Source of the DNA: Streptomyces sp. B1I3
GTDB taxonomy: Bacteria > Actinomycetota > Actinomycetes > Streptomycetales > Streptomycetaceae
NCBI RefSeq assembly: GCF_030816615.1
Contig: NZ_JAUSYD010000001.1
Coordinates: forward strand, 2,418,001 to 2,482,000
DNA: 64,000 nt
Direction: 5' to 3'
The notes beneath the pieces were generated by a model. It did no database searches and was not told the origin of the DNA. It was given only the letters and a program-made list of their open reading frames with translations. Position 1 is the stretch's first letter. Each line of letters begins with the position of its first letter. A program made the translations under genes and the position numbers. Below are positions 1 through 9,231 of this stretch, piece by piece.

Positions 1-721
1 CCTTGAAGAAACCGTTGACGCGACCCTCGACGATCTTCGGGAGCGCGGCCTCGGGCTTGCCCTCCTCGCGCGAGGTGGCCTCGGCGACACGACGCTCGTT
101 CTCGACCGTCTCGGCCGGGACCTCGTCGCGGTTGAGGTACTTCGGGGCGAAGGCGGCGATGTGCTGCGCGACATCCTTGGCGACCTCGGCGTTCTCCTTG
201 TCCAGCTGGACGAGGACGCCGACCTGCGGCGGGAGGTCGGGCATCGTGCGGTGCATGTACGCAGCCACGTAACCGCCGGTGAACTGCGAGAAGCGGTCCA
301 GGACGATCTTCTCGCCGAGGTTGGCGTTGGCCTCGTCCACGTAGGCCTGGACGGTCTTGCCGGCCTCGATCTCGGACGCGAGGAGCGTCTCGATGTCGGC
401 CGGGGAGGTGGCGGCGACGTGCGCGGCGAGCGTGTTGGCGACGGCCTGGAACTTCTCGCCCTTGGCGACGAAGTCCGTCTCGCACTTCAGCTCGAGCAGG
501 ACGCCGGACGTCTTGTCCTCGGAGATGAGGGAGACGACGGCACCGTTCTCGGCGGAACGGCCTTCGCGCTTGGCGACGCCCTTCTGGCCCTTGATACGGA
601 GCGCCTCGACGGCACCGTCGACGTTGCCGTCGGCCTCGTCGAGCGCCTTCTTGCAGTCCATCATGCCGGCGCCGGTGAGCTCGCGGAGCTTCTTGACGTC
701 AGCGGCGGTGTAGTTCGCCAT
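1..721 (-). CDS. tsf: Elongation factor Ts, 3' end cut by window edge
   Basis: Guanine-nucleotide exchange factor that regenerates EF-Tu-GTP in the cytoplasm. The N-terminus reads [19 protein letters not shown] followed by MMDCKKAL, the UBA-like start typical of EF-Ts. About 240 residues are visible and the C-terminus lies outside the window. The gene is downstream of rpsB on the same strand, the usual rpsB-tsf order, with a strong hairpin between them that probably lowers tsf transcription relative to rpsB. Identification is certain; only the end is missing. Confidence 0.97.
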   Translation of the reverse strand, partial: MANYTAADVKKLRELTGAGMMDCKKALDEADGNVDGAVEALRIKGQKGVAKREGRSAENGAVVSLISEDKTSGVLLELKCETDFVAKGEKFQAVANTLAAHVAATSPADIETLLASEIEAGKTVQAYVDEANANLGEKIVLDRFSQFTGGYVAAYMHRTMPDLPPQVGVLVQLDKENAEVAKDVAQHIAAFAPKYLNRDEVPAETVENERRVAEATSREEGKPEAALPKIVEGRVNGFFK

Positions 722-762
722 GAGTCTGTGTTCTCTCTCGAAGTCTGAAAGATCTACGGGTG

Positions 763-801
763 GACGGCGGGGGCGGTGCCTGTGCACCGGCCCCCGCCGT
801 C
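763..801 (-). terminator. Hairpin between rpsB and tsf (attenuator or partial terminator)
   Basis: Arms 763-779 and 784-801 pair over about 17 bp with a single bulged base, a 4-nt loop and an almost wholly G/C stem. It lies just after the rpsB stop and before tsf. There is no clear U-tract, so partial read-through into tsf is expected. An attenuator at this place would fit an rpsB-tsf operon. Confidence 0.7.
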
Positions 802-823
802 ATTCAGCCGTGACTGACGGGTG

Positions 824-1777
824 TCAGGCCTGCTCGGCGTCCGCGGCCGGAGCCTCGGCAGCGGGAGCCTCGGCGGCAGGGGCCTCGGCAGCGGGGGCCT
901 CGGCCTCGTCCTGCTCGGCGGCGATGGCGGCCGGCTGGGCGTCGGCTTCGGCGTCCTTCTCGGTCTCGACGGAGGACTGGACCTCCGCGTCGTCCTTCTT
1001 CTCGCCCTCGAGCAGGTCGCGCTCCCACTCGGCGAGGGGCTCGCCGGCGGCCTTCTCGCCCGGCTTCGAGTCACCGGTGGCGGCACCGGAGCGGGCGATG
1101 AGGCCCTCGGCGACGGCGTCGGCGATCACGCGGGTGAGCAGGGTGACGGAGCGGATCGCGTCGTCGTTGCCCGGAATCTTGTAGTCGACCTCGTCGGGGT
1201 CGCAGTTGGTGTCGAGGATCGCGACGACCGGGATGTGGAGCTTGCGCGCCTCACCGACGGCGATGTGCTCCTTCTTGGTGTCGACGATCCAGACGGCGCT
1301 GGGCACCTTCTGCATCTCGCGGATACCACCGAGGGTCTTCTCCAGCTTGGCCTTCTCGCGGGAGAGGACCAGGAGCTCCTTCTTGGTGAGGCCGGAGGCG
1401 GCCACGTCCTCGAAGTCGATGAGCTCGAGCTCCTTCAGACGCTGAAGGCGCTTGTAGACGGTGGAGAAGTTGGTGAGCATGCCACCGAGCCAACGCTGGT
1501 TGACGTACGGCATGCCGACCCGCGTCGCCTGCTCGGCGATGGCCTCCTGGGCCTGCTTCTTCGTACCCACGAACATGATGGAGCCGCCGTGGGCGACGGT
1601 CTCCTTGACGAACTCGTAGGCGCGGTCGATGTACGACAGCGACTGGAGCAGGTCGATGATGTAGATGCCGTTGCGCTCGGTGAAGATGAAGCGCTTCATC
1701 TTCGGGTTCCAGCGACGGGTCTGGTGACCGAAGTGGACGCCGCTTTCCAGCAGCTCCCGCATCGTGACGACGGCCAT
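824..1777 (-). CDS. rpsB: 30S ribosomal protein S2
   Basis: Ribosomal protein S2 of the small subunit. The 317-residue product starts [20 protein letters not shown] and contains the S2 signature regions [12 protein letters not shown] and [19 protein letters not shown]. After the conserved body (about residue 245) comes an acidic, alanine-rich tail ending in repeats of the type EAPAA; long low-complexity S2 tails are common in Streptomyces. The ATG at 1777 is chosen because the S2 family starts there, although the frame stays open upstream. First gene of the rpsB-tsf operon. Confidence 0.97.
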   Translation of the reverse strand: MAVVTMRELLESGVHFGHQTRRWNPKMKRFIFTERNGIYIIDLLQSLSYIDRAYEFVKETVAHGGSIMFVGTKKQAQEAIAEQATRVGMPYVNQRWLGGMLTNFSTVYKRLQRLKELELIDFEDVAASGLTKKELLVLSREKAKLEKTLGGIREMQKVPSAVWIVDTKKEHIAVGEARKLHIPVVAILDTNCDPDEVDYKIPGNDDAIRSVTLLTRVIADAVAEGLIARSGAATGDSKPGEKAAGEPLAEWERDLLEGEKKDDAEVQSSVETEKDAEADAQPAAIAAEQDEAEAPAAEAPAAEAPAAEAPAADAEQA

Positions 1778-2053
1778 GGCCGTACTCCTTGAGGTACTCG
1801 GTTTCGCGACCGCAGGATTGCTGTCGCGCCTGACGCCCCGACGCGCCGTGCCACGAGGGACCGAGGAGCGCGGCCACCGTCCGCTGAGAGGGAGGTGGCG
1901 GGGCGTGCGAAGTCGACCCGGTGACCCGGATCGCCAGAAGAAGTGTACGGGACCCGCCGGGTGCCGGGTGACGGCGATGTCCACAAGCGGTCGGTTGTCC
2001 ACAGATCCCGAGCATGATCCCCGCCGTTCGGGACGCAGGGGCATCGTTCGCTC

Positions 2054-3709
2054 ATGCGCCGCACACCTGAGCCGACCCCCTGCCGGTCCCGCGTCTCGGG
2101 GCCGGTCCCGCTGTCTGTACGGGACGCGCCAACTGCGCTGTCCGTGCCGCGTGTGCCGCGTGTGCTGCGTGTGCTGCGTGTGCCGCGTGTGCCGCGTGTG
2201 CTGCCTGTGCTGCCTGTGCTGCCTGTGCTGTCGATGGTGCTCGTGGTGTTCGTGATGCTGCTCGGGCAACTGGCAGCCCGATCCGCCCCGCCGCCGGCAC
2301 CGGTGTCCGCGTCGGTACCGGCCCAGGTCTCCGCACCGGCACCGGCCTCCGCACCGGCCCTGACACCGGCACCGGACGGTGACCGGGCCTGGCCCCTCGC
2401 GGGCCGCCCCCTCGTCGTACGGGGGTGGGAGCCACCCACCGGCCCGTACGGGCCGGGCCACCGCGGGGTCGACCTCGCCGCCCGGCCGGGCGCCGCCGTG
2501 CGGGCGGCAGGCCCGGGCCGGGTCCTGTTCGCGGGGCCGGTCGCGGGACGCGGGGTGATCTCCGTGGAGGTGGCCGGCACCGGGGAGCCGCCGTTGCGCT
2601 TCACGTACGAACCGGTCCGGGCGGAGGTCGTGACGGGTGACACCGTGATCGCCGGTCAGGTGGTGGGTGCGGTCGGCCCCGGGCCATCCCACTGCGCGGC
2701 AGGCTGCCTGCACTGGGGGCTGCGGCGTGGTGACGCCTACCTGGACCCGCTGTCCATGCTCCCGCCCTCACTGCTGCGGCGGGGCCCCTCCCGGCTGCTG
2801 CCGGTATACGGTGTGCCGCTTCCCGAAGCCGCGCTCCCAGGGGCTGCACGAGGCACCGCGACGGCAGGACCGGGCGTCCCGGCCGGCTCCCCGCTCCGCC
2901 GGGAACGGCGGAGTACGGCCGACGGCCGAGTCAGCCGCGTACACCGCGCAGGATCATCGCCACGGCCGTGTCCGCGACCACACCCGGTTCCTCCGCCGCG
3001 CCCAGCTCGATCCGGCGCACCGCGGCGTCCACCGAGCCCTGCAGCAGCATGGCCGCCAGCCGGGGCTCGGCGTGGCCCAGGTCGGCCAGCGCCTCGACGA
3101 TCATGGCGATCAGGCCGCCGTGCGCGGCGCGGATCTTCTCCCGCGCCCCCGCGTCCAGCTCGCTCGCGGAGATCGCCACGACAGCCCGGTGCCGGCGGTC
3201 CCCGACCAGGTCGAGCTGCCTGCGGACGTACGCCTCGACCTTCTCCTCCGGCGTACCGGCCCGGCCCATGGCGTTCTCGACCTCGGCGGCCCACACGGGG
3301 AAGTCGACCGCGCAGAGTTCCTCGACCACGGCCGCACGGGAGCGGAAGTACTCGTAGACGGAGGACCTGGCGAGGCCCGTGCGCTCGGCGAGGGCGGGGA
3401 AGGTCAGCGCCTCCGTTCCTCCCTCGGACAGCAGGGATCGTGCGGCGTCCAGGAGGGCGCCGCGCTGCATGGTCCGGTGCTCGGCCACGGAGGCCGCTCG
3501 AATCCTGGGCACGCCACCACTGTACGGCGGCCCCTGTTCGAAGGGGGGTGCGTGTCCGCCACCGGATGGCCGAAGCCGCCCCGCCTCAGCGTCCGGCGTC
3601 GGCCAGTTTCGCCCGGAGCTGCAGGACCGACTTGGTGTGGATCTGGCTGACCCGGCTCTCGGTGACCCCGAGTACGTTGCCGATCTCGGCGAGGGTCAGG
3701 CCTTCGTAG
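2054..3709 (+). CDS. M23-family metallopeptidase with a reading frame that lacks a normal stop
   Basis: Divergent from rpsB. The first 270 or so residues look like a secreted peptidoglycan endopeptidase: a positively charged start, a hydrophobic signal-anchor ending [14 protein letters not shown], a Pro/Ala-rich linker, then an M23 (LytM) fold with GHRGVDLAA near residue 140 and a final [16 protein letters not shown] near residue 235. Homologues should end shortly after the segment [15 protein letters not shown] (near 2830). Here the frame stays open to 3709, running antisense through the whole tetR gene, which is unlikely to be genuine coding. Either a stop was lost or a frameshift or sequencing error lies near 2840-2930. 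The signal region contains a 9-bp tandem repeat. Confidence 0.65.
   Translation: MRRTPEPTPCRSRVSGPVPLSVRDAPTALSVPRVPRVLRVLRVPRVPRVLPVLPVLPVLSMVLVVFVMLLGQLAARSAPPPAPVSASVPAQVSAPAPASAPALTPAPDGDRAWPLAGRPLVVRGWEPPTGPYGPGHRGVDLAARPGAAVRAAGPGRVLFAGPVAGRGVISVEVAGTGEPPLRFTYEPVRAEVVTGDTVIAGQVVGAVGPGPSHCAAGCLHWGLRRGDAYLDPLSMLPPSLLRRGPSRLLPVYGVPLPEAALPGAARGTATAGPGVPAGSPLRRERRSTADGRVSRVHRAGSSPRPCPRPHPVPPPRPARSGAPRRPPSPAAAWPPAGARRGPGRPAPRRSWRSGRRARRGSSPAPPRPARSRRSPRQPGAGGPRPGRAACGRTPRPSPPAYRPGPWRSRPRRPTRGSRPRRVPRPRPHGSGSTRRRRTWRGPCARRGRGRSAPPFLPRTAGIVRRPGGRRAAWSGARPRRPLESWARHHCTAAPVRRGVRVRHRMAEAAPPQRPASASFARSCRTDLVWIWLTRLSVTPSTLPISARVRPS
2144..2230 (+). repeat. 9-bp tandem repeat in the signal-anchor region of the M23 gene
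   Basis: Nine to ten degenerate copies of GTGCYGCST follow each other without interruption. In the coding frame they read as VPR, VLR and VLP triplets just before the hydrophobic segment. Such a repeat can change length by slippage without shifting the frame. Confidence 0.85.
2931..3512 (-). CDS. TetR/AcrR-family transcriptional regulator
   Basis: A 193-residue protein with an N-terminal helix-turn-helix: [18 protein letters not shown], then [19 protein letters not shown] with the recognition helix around residues 40-55. The C-terminal part is helical and would bind an unknown ligand or form the dimer. It sits immediately downstream of whiG on the same strand, separated by about 70 bp. Target unknown. 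Its whole length is overlapped on the other strand by the run-on frame of the M23 gene; tetR is the more credible of the two here. Confidence 0.88.
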   Translation of the reverse strand: MPRIRAASVAEHRTMQRGALLDAARSLLSEGGTEALTFPALAERTGLARSSVYEYFRSRAAVVEELCAVDFPVWAAEVENAMGRAGTPEEKVEAYVRRQLDLVGDRRHRAVVAISASELDAGAREKIRAAHGGLIAMIVEALADLGHAEPRLAAMLLQGSVDAAVRRIELGAAEEPGVVADTAVAMILRGVRG

Positions 3710-4422
3710 TAATAGAGCGTGACGACGGTCTTCTCCCGTTCGGGCAGCGTGTTGATGGCTCGGGCCAGCAACCGTCTGAGCTCGCGGCCCTCGGCGACCT
3801 CCACGGGATCGTCGGCGGCGGTGTCCTCCAGGGTGTCCATCAGGCTCAGCCGGTCGCCGCCCTCGCCACCGACGTGCAGCAGCTCCTCCAGCGCCACGAC
3901 GTTGGCGAGGGACAACTGGCTGAAAACAGCGTGCAGATCCTCGAGGGCGATGCCCATCTCCGCGGCGACCTCGCTCTCCGAGGGCGTACGCCGCAGTCGC
4001 GCCTCCAGGGTCGCATAGGCGCGCTCCACGTTGCGTGCCTTCTGCCGGACGGATCTCGGAATCCAGTCCAGCGCGCGCAGTTCGTCGATCATCGCGCCGC
4101 GGATTCTCGTGATCGCGTACGTCTCGAACTTGATGGCGCGCTCGATGTCGAACTTCTCGATGGCGTCGATCAGTCCGAACACCCCGGAGGAGACGAAGTC
4201 CGCCTGCTCCACGTTGGACGGCAGTCCCACGCTCACCCGGCCGGCGACGTACTTCACCAGGGGTGAGTAGTGAAGGATCAGCTGCTCACGCAACCGCCCG
4301 TCGCCGGTGGTCTTGTACGAACGCCACAACTCGTCGAGCGAGGAGGGGGCAGGAGGGCGCACAGTGCCACGCGCAGCCGGTGGAACTGCCGCGCGGTCAG
4401 ACCCGGAGGTGTGCTGGGGCAT
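3586..4422 (-). CDS. whiG: RNA polymerase sigma factor WhiG
   Basis: Sigma-28/FliA-type sigma factor that commits aerial hyphae to sporulation in Streptomyces. The 278-residue product has region 2 ([34 protein letters not shown]), region 3 and region 4 ([20 protein letters not shown] followed by [18 protein letters not shown]). The length agrees with known WhiG. Start is the ATG at 4422. It lies between tetR and dprA as a single gene with a 277-bp upstream gap (4423-4699). In the literature WhiG drives whiH and whiI and is held in check by RsiG with c-di-GMP; nothing in this window shows its regulation directly. Confidence 0.95.
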   Translation of the reverse strand: MPQHTSGSDRAAVPPAARGTVRPPAPSSLDELWRSYKTTGDGRLREQLILHYSPLVKYVAGRVSVGLPSNVEQADFVSSGVFGLIDAIEKFDIERAIKFETYAITRIRGAMIDELRALDWIPRSVRQKARNVERAYATLEARLRRTPSESEVAAEMGIALEDLHAVFSQLSLANVVALEELLHVGGEGGDRLSLMDTLEDTAADDPVEVAEGRELRRLLARAINTLPEREKTVVTLYYYEGLTLAEIGNVLGVTESRVSQIHTKSVLQLRAKLADAGR

Positions 4423-4699
4423 GTGGTGCCTTGAGCCGTTCTGCTGTGGAGTGCTGGGACGTGTCTTCGGGGCGAAATCCTTGTGAGCGTAGCGTGACTG
4501 AGTTGTTGCGGTGAGCGCGGGACAAGCGATCCGCAGGGTGCGTTTCCCTCGGATTTCCCCCGCGCCGTCGGAGACGGCCGACGGCGCGGGTCGTCACCGC
4601 GCGCACCGGTGCCGGAGGCCTGAGCAGGTACCGCGCGGGTCGACGGCATCACCTTTTCACCCGAATGCCCGAGGTCAAGTACCGCCTCGCCGCGTGCCC

Positions 4700-5848
4700 T
4701 CATCGCGTAGGGGGTACGGGCGTCAACCGCCACCCGTCGCCCTCCCGTTCGACGAACCCCAGTGAGTGCAGTTCGTACAACCGGCCGAGGGCTTGGTCCG
4801 TCGACGTCCCCGCGGTCCTGGCGACGTCACGCCCGCCCATGAAACCCTTGCGGGGCAGCGCGTCCAGCACCTGGGCGGAGACGTCGTCCAGCAGGTCCCT
4901 GGGCAGGACGGGACCGCGCCTGACCGGCGCGAGATCGCCGATCTCCCCCACCAGCTCGGCGATCTCGGCGGCATCGGTGACCAGTACGCCTTCTCCCCGG
5001 AGCAGTTCGTGGACTCCGGCCGACAGGCCGCTGGTGGCCGGTCCCGGCACCCCCATGGTGAAGCGGCCCAGGCGCTGCGCGTTCCTGGCGGTGACCAGCG
5101 AACCGCTGCGGTACTCGGCCTCCACCACCACGGTGCCGCGCGTGAGTGCGGCGATCACTCTGTTGCGGAGGATGAACCGGCTGCGCGTCGGGTGAGCGGA
5201 CGGCGGCAACTCGCCCATGACGAGGCCCTGTTCCACCATGCGCCCGATCAGCTCGGCGTGCCCCCTGGGATAGGCGGCATCGACGCCGCAGGCCAGCACC
5301 GCCATGGTCGCCCCGCCGACGGCGAGCGCCCCACGATGGGCCGCGCCGTCGACCCCGAACGCCGCACCCGACACCACCACCCAGCCCCGCTCGGCCAGAC
5401 CGGCCCCGAGGGTGGCCGCCATGTGCGCCCCGTACGGGGTGCAGGCCCGGGCTCCGACCAAGGCCACCGAGCGCAGCGCCCACAGGCGCAGGTCGGGTCC
5501 GCCCCGCACCCACAGTCCGATCGGCCGTGCATCTCCCAGGTCGTCGAGCTGGCTCGGCCACTCCGCGTCGCCGGGGCAGACGAACCGTCCGCCGACCGCG
5601 GCGACGTCCGCCAGGTCCCGTCCAGGATCGGCGGCCACGGCCCGCAGCCGGTAGCCGGCCAGCCGTGGCGGCGTCATCCCCCTCAGCGTGTTCGCCGAGC
5701 CGTCCCCGCCCACGAGACGCCGCATCAGCTCGGCGGGCCCCACGTCCCGGATCCAGCGGCCCCCGCGCTCGTCCCCCGGCTCGAACACCCGGGTCAGGGC
5801 TGCCCGCGCCCGACGGTCCCCCTCGAGCTCCTCCTGCGGGCCGCTCAC
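4700..5848 (-). CDS. dprA: DNA-processing protein DprA
   Basis: DprA/Smf family Rossmann-fold protein that binds single-stranded DNA and loads RecA; in non-competent Streptomyces its role is less clear. About 382 residues. The diagnostic core is present: WPSQLDDLGDARPIGLWVRG, LVGARACTPYG, VVSGAAFGVDGAAHRGAL and RFILRNRVIAALT. A C-terminal winged-helix region follows (YELHSLGFVEREGDGWRL). The GTG at 5848 overlaps the yifB stop in a GTGA arrangement, which decides the start and implies translational coupling to yifB. The element insertion in yifB probably separates dprA from its native upstream transcript. Confidence 0.92.
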   Translation of the reverse strand: MSGPQEELEGDRRARAALTRVFEPGDERGGRWIRDVGPAELMRRLVGGDGSANTLRGMTPPRLAGYRLRAVAADPGRDLADVAAVGGRFVCPGDAEWPSQLDDLGDARPIGLWVRGGPDLRLWALRSVALVGARACTPYGAHMAATLGAGLAERGWVVVSGAAFGVDGAAHRGALAVGGATMAVLACGVDAAYPRGHAELIGRMVEQGLVMGELPPSAHPTRSRFILRNRVIAALTRGTVVVEAEYRSGSLVTARNAQRLGRFTMGVPGPATSGLSAGVHELLRGEGVLVTDAAEIAELVGEIGDLAPVRRGPVLPRDLLDDVSAQVLDALPRKGFMGGRDVARTAGTSTDQALGRLYELHSLGFVEREGDGWRLTPVPPTR

Positions 5849-6480
5849 GCGGCGTTCACCCCCATCGCGACCCCTCGGTGCAGTCCCGTCCGCAGTTCCA
5901 GGGCGACTGCGATGTCGGAGGCGTCCGGCCGGTCGGCGGCCCGCAGGTCCGCGACCGTCCACGCCACGCGCAGGACCCGGTCCAGACCGCGCGCCGTGAG
6001 GATCCCCCGCTCCATGTCCCGTTCGGCCGCCATCAGCGCGCCGGGCGCCGCGAGCAGTCTGGTCCGCAGCTCATGGCCGGGGACCTCGCTGTTCGTCGTC
6101 CACGGGGTGCCGGCGAGCCGGTCGGCGGCCCGCGCCCTCGCCGCCCTCACCCGGGCGGCCACCTCGGCCGAGGACTCGCCCCGGCCGCCGGCCCCCATCA
6201 GGTCCGCCCGGCTGACCGGCTCGACCTCGACCCGCAGATCCACCCGGTCCAGCAGGGGGCCGGAGAGCCGCGCCTGATAGCGGCGGATCGCGGACGGCGG
6301 GCACTCACACCCCGCACCGGCCAAAGTGTGCCTGCCGCACGGGCAGGGGTTCGCGGCCAGCACCATCAGGAAGCGCGCCGGCAGCCGCACCACTCCGGCG
6401 GCACGTGCGACCACGACGTGCCCGGATTCCAGGGGCTGGCGCAGCGCGTCCAGCGCCCGCCCGGAGAATTCGGGAGCCTC
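5845..6480 (-). pseudogene. yifB: YifB/ComM Mg-chelatase-like ATPase, C-terminal fragment split by the element
   Basis: Codes for the last 212 codons of a YifB/ComM-type AAA+ protein, from DEAPEFSGRALDALRQPLE through NPCPCGRHT, the arginine-finger region IRRYQARLSGPLLDR and the C-terminal helical domain. The first 329 codons are at 19366-20352. Joining the two at the shared dinucleotide gives one in-frame 540-residue protein with LFLDEAPEF intact. The frame runs a little way into element DNA, with a possible start at 6606, so a truncated product without a Walker A motif might be made. Ends in a GTGA overlap with dprA. Confidence 0.93.
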
Positions 6481-6504
6481 ATCGAGGGAAGTGAACTTAC
6501 TCCG
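6471..6504. other. Attachment junction at the integrase end (chromosome-element boundary)
   Basis: Host yifB sequence ends at the shared dinucleotide TC (6479-6480). Element sequence begins ATCGAGGGAAGT and after 12 nt reaches the arm GAACTTACTCCG (6493-6504). That arm is the inverse of CGGCGTAAGTTC at the other end (11 of 12 bases). This is one hybrid attachment site of a serine-integrase reaction; assignment of the dinucleotide rests on symmetry rather than experiment. Confidence 0.85.
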
Positions 6505-6554
6505 CCCAAATGCCAGCGCGTAGGGTGCTGGACTGAGCAGGAGGAATGGGAAGT

Positions 6555-8201
6555 ATGGCAAGGGTTCTGGGCGCGCTGCGCCTGTCGAGGGCATCGGACG
6601 AGTCAACCTCGGTCGTCCGTCAGAAGATGTCCATCCAGCGATGGGCTAACGACCGAGGGCATGAGGTGGTCGCTTGGGTCGAGGACGTTGACGTGTCCGG
6701 CGCCATCGCCCCATGGGAGCGGCCGAGCCTTAGCGAGTGGCTCCCCTCCACCATCGGCAAGGACGTAAGCACGGTAGAGGCTCGCCTCGCCTGGGAGGCG
6801 TCACGAGCGAGCGAGTGGGACATCCTCTGCGGAATGAAGCTCGACCGCATCTCGCGTCGAGTGCTGCACATCGCGCACCTCGTCGAGTGGGCCGGCGAAA
6901 GCGGCAAGGAGATTGCTGCGGCCGAGGACGGATTCGACCTCTCCTCGCCAATGGGGAAGATTCTTTTCCAGCTCATCGCCGCCTTCGCAGAGGGTGAGCT
7001 CGAAGCGATCAAGATGCGAGCGAAGTCCTCGTACACCCACCTGATGAAGTCGGGCCGGTGGCGTGGAGGCTTCGTGCCGTATGGCTACCGGGCTGAGAAG
7101 GAAGCCGAGGGCGAAGGGTGGAGGCTCGTACCGGATGAGTTCGGCGTAGCCACGGCGAAGACCCTCCGGGAGATCGTCCGGCGCATCGTCGAGGACGGCC
7201 AGGCCATCAACGCCGTATGCCGGTGGCTTAACGAGGACCGAACCAAGACCCCTACCCCACTCGACGCGCAGAGGATGAGGGCAGGGAAGGAAGCGAAGGG
7301 AGCTCTCTGGCGTGTCGGCAACCTGAACAAGATGCTCCACTCTCACACCCTCCTCGGACAGGTTGAGATGACCGAGGAGGTGGTTCTCCCCGATGGCGCG
7401 AAGGAGAAGAGGACGCGTCTCGTGCGTGACCCGGAAGGACTACCTCTCCAGCGCGCGGAGCCGATCCTCAGTAAGGGGGAATGGGACACCCTTCAGGCGA
7501 AGCTCACGGAGAACTCTCGACCGCACTCCGCCCACCGTTACGACCGGTCCCCCTTGCTCCGCGTGGCGTTCTGCACCTGTGGGCGTGCCCTGTACAGGAA
7601 CCACGGCAGGCACCACATGTACTACCGGTGCAGCTCTCGGAACATCTCCGGTGCCGAGTGCGGCCAAGGCGACGCCATACAGGCGAAGCTCTTGGAGGGG
7701 GCGATCGAGGAGGCGTTCCTCCGTGCCGTCGGCCACGCGGAGATCGTCCGTCGAATCTTCCGCCCCGGAGTCGACCACACGAGCGATGTCGCCGAGGTGA
7801 CACGCGCGCTTGCCGAGCTCCGCGAGGATCGCGAAGCAGGGCTCTACTCCTCCGAGCTCGGGAAGAGGGAGTACCGGGAGGAGTACCTCCGGCTCGAAGC
7901 GAAGCGCGAGGCGCTCAGCGCCATGCCGGTGGTACCGGACAGGTGGGAGGAGATCCCTACCGGGCAGACCTATGCAGACAGGTGGGAGGAAATCAACTCT
8001 CCGGCGGAGAAGAACAAGGAGCTCCGCGAGGCAGGCGTGAAGGCGATCGTGCACAGGGAGGATCTCCCGAAGGGGCTCCCCCTCGTGGAACTTGGCGAGA
8101 CCAAGGGCACCGTTCGCCATACGCTCGGGAGAATTGAGCTCCTCTTGCCGAGGGACCTCTACGACCGAGTGCGCCGCTTCGCGGCCAAGCACTCCGCGTA
8201 G
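6555..8201 (+). CDS. Large serine integrase (site-specific recombinase)
   Basis: Catalyses attP x attB integration of the element. The 548-residue product has the resolvase catalytic domain at the N-terminus (GALRLSRASDE, nucleophile Ser11; MKLDRISRR; a FAEGELEAIKMRAK helix), a Recombinase domain (SGRWRGGFVPYGYRAE and following) and a zinc ribbon with cysteines near residues 340, 342, 359 and 368 (FCTCGRALYRN ... YRCSS ... AECG), then a coiled-coil C-terminal region. An ATG at 6546 is also in frame, but AGGAGG at 6539-6544 is properly spaced only for the ATG at 6555. The gene starts 75 bp inside the element, next to the attachment site, as is usual. Confidence 0.95.
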   Translation: MARVLGALRLSRASDESTSVVRQKMSIQRWANDRGHEVVAWVEDVDVSGAIAPWERPSLSEWLPSTIGKDVSTVEARLAWEASRASEWDILCGMKLDRISRRVLHIAHLVEWAGESGKEIAAAEDGFDLSSPMGKILFQLIAAFAEGELEAIKMRAKSSYTHLMKSGRWRGGFVPYGYRAEKEAEGEGWRLVPDEFGVATAKTLREIVRRIVEDGQAINAVCRWLNEDRTKTPTPLDAQRMRAGKEAKGALWRVGNLNKMLHSHTLLGQVEMTEEVVLPDGAKEKRTRLVRDPEGLPLQRAEPILSKGEWDTLQAKLTENSRPHSAHRYDRSPLLRVAFCTCGRALYRNHGRHHMYYRCSSRNISGAECGQGDAIQAKLLEGAIEEAFLRAVGHAEIVRRIFRPGVDHTSDVAEVTRALAELREDREAGLYSSELGKREYREEYLRLEAKREALSAMPVVPDRWEEIPTGQTYADRWEEINSPAEKNKELREAGVKAIVHREDLPKGLPLVELGETKGTVRHTLGRIELLLPRDLYDRVRRFAAKHSA

Positions 8202-8219
8202 CCTTCCCGGTCGACGTTC

Positions 8220-8249
8220 GCCCCGGCTCTCACCTACGAGGGTCGGGGC
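8220..8249. terminator. Hairpin between convergent integrase and minus-strand gene
   Basis: GCCCCGGCTC (8220-8229) pairs with GGGTCGGGGC (8240-8249) through two G-T pairs, with a 10-nt loop. It lies just after the integrase stop and before the end of the convergent gene, so it could serve both. Confidence 0.65.
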
Positions 8250-8279
8250 TTCGTCGTATCTGCTGGGGCGGCGTCTCGC

Positions 8280-8879
8280 TCATCGTGTTACCGAGGACCG
8301 CACCGAACGCTGCGGCACAATGCGGCGCCATCCTCGGCGAGCGTGCCGGTTACGCCTCCATTCCTCGTAGGCGAGCGCTTCGAAGTCGGGGTCAATGCCG
8401 TGATCGAGGAGCGTCACGGCGTACCCCTCGGGCGTCATGACGTTCGCCATCTGATGCTCGGCCTGCATGTCGAGCCAGGCTGTCGGGTCGTCCATCTCAG
8501 GGAGCTTGTCGCCTCTCGCTGCGGCAGTCAGGCACTCGATTGCATCTTCGAAGTAGGTACCCCACACCTCTTCGCGTGTTGCCGAATCCGCAATCATCCT
8601 CCACTCGGCGGCTCGCTTGAAGTCGTAGCGGACGCGTGCGCGTAGCTTCGCGTGATACAGGAGCGAGGCGTCATGCTCGACAGCGTCCAATTCGTCGTCG
8701 CCACTCAGCTCGTAAGTCTCTTGATCGTAGTTGCGAAGGTGTCTCAATTTGTCGCAGATCGAGAGCATCCGTTCTCGATCGCTCGTCCGGCGGTCATGCC
8801 TGTGCGCGTACGCCTGCTGAGCCCAGTGCCCCAAGTATCCGAGAACGGCGGCGAGGATCGGCAGTACCCATGTCGTCAT
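8280..8879 (-). CDS. Hypothetical membrane-anchored protein
   Basis: 199 residues. The N-terminus MTTWVLPILAAVLGYLGHWA is a single hydrophobic anchor, followed by a basic patch (HRHDRRTSDRER) and a soluble, charged helical domain rich in Asp, Glu, Arg and Trp. No family recognised. The ATG at 8879 is chosen because it begins the membrane segment; the frame extends upstream but as low-quality coding. Convergent with the integrase and transcribed with, or just downstream of, the next small minus-strand gene. Confidence 0.68.
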   Translation of the reverse strand: MTTWVLPILAAVLGYLGHWAQQAYAHRHDRRTSDRERMLSICDKLRHLRNYDQETYELSGDDELDAVEHDASLLYHAKLRARVRYDFKRAAEWRMIADSATREEVWGTYFEDAIECLTAAARGDKLPEMDDPTAWLDMQAEHQMANVMTPEGYAVTLLDHGIDPDFEALAYEEWRRNRHARRGWRRIVPQRSVRSSVTR

Positions 8880-8946
8880 GGTGCGCCATTCTGCCTCTTC
8901 GCACCCACGCCAACCTTGGGCAGACGGGGTCCCCCACTTCCACGAC

Positions 8947-9231
8947 TCACGGGAGGAGAGGACGCCCCTCCTGGGCGGCTCCAAGGTGCTCCGGCTTGAG
9001 CGCCTCCTCGCCGTACTGAGCGACGAAGTCGCGCACGCGGCCGAGGGGCGAGTCTGGCGGGGGTGGCTCTTCACTCACTGCGCCGCCAAGGATCATCGCG
9101 CCGAACGCTGCGCCGACGTCTTGCGGGTTACTTATGTCCATGCGGAGACGGTAGGCCAAGGGTCTGACTGTCGGGTGACCGGCGTCACGGATAGCCCTCA
9201 GCAACAAACCAAGATCATTCTCCGTATACAT
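8947..9231 (-). CDS. Hypothetical protein, 94 aa
   Basis: Starts MYTENDLGLLLRAIRDAGHP and continues RPLAYRLRMDISNPQDVGAA. The predicted structure is mostly helical with an acidic, proline-containing linker (EEPPPPDSPLG). No recognised domain. Start placed at the ATG at 9231; the ribosome-binding site is weak. It precedes the membrane-anchored gene on the same strand and the two may be co-transcribed. Confidence 0.55.
   Translation of the reverse strand: MYTENDLGLLLRAIRDAGHPTVRPLAYRLRMDISNPQDVGAAFGAMILGGAVSEEPPPPDSPLGRVRDFVAQYGEEALKPEHLGAAQEGRPLLP

Noticed and set aside
1778..2713. Upstream extension of the rpsB frame across the M23 gene
   Set aside because: The S2 family starts at 1777. The extension reads through the divergent peptidase gene and the 9-bp repeat, giving a His/Arg repeat protein with no support.
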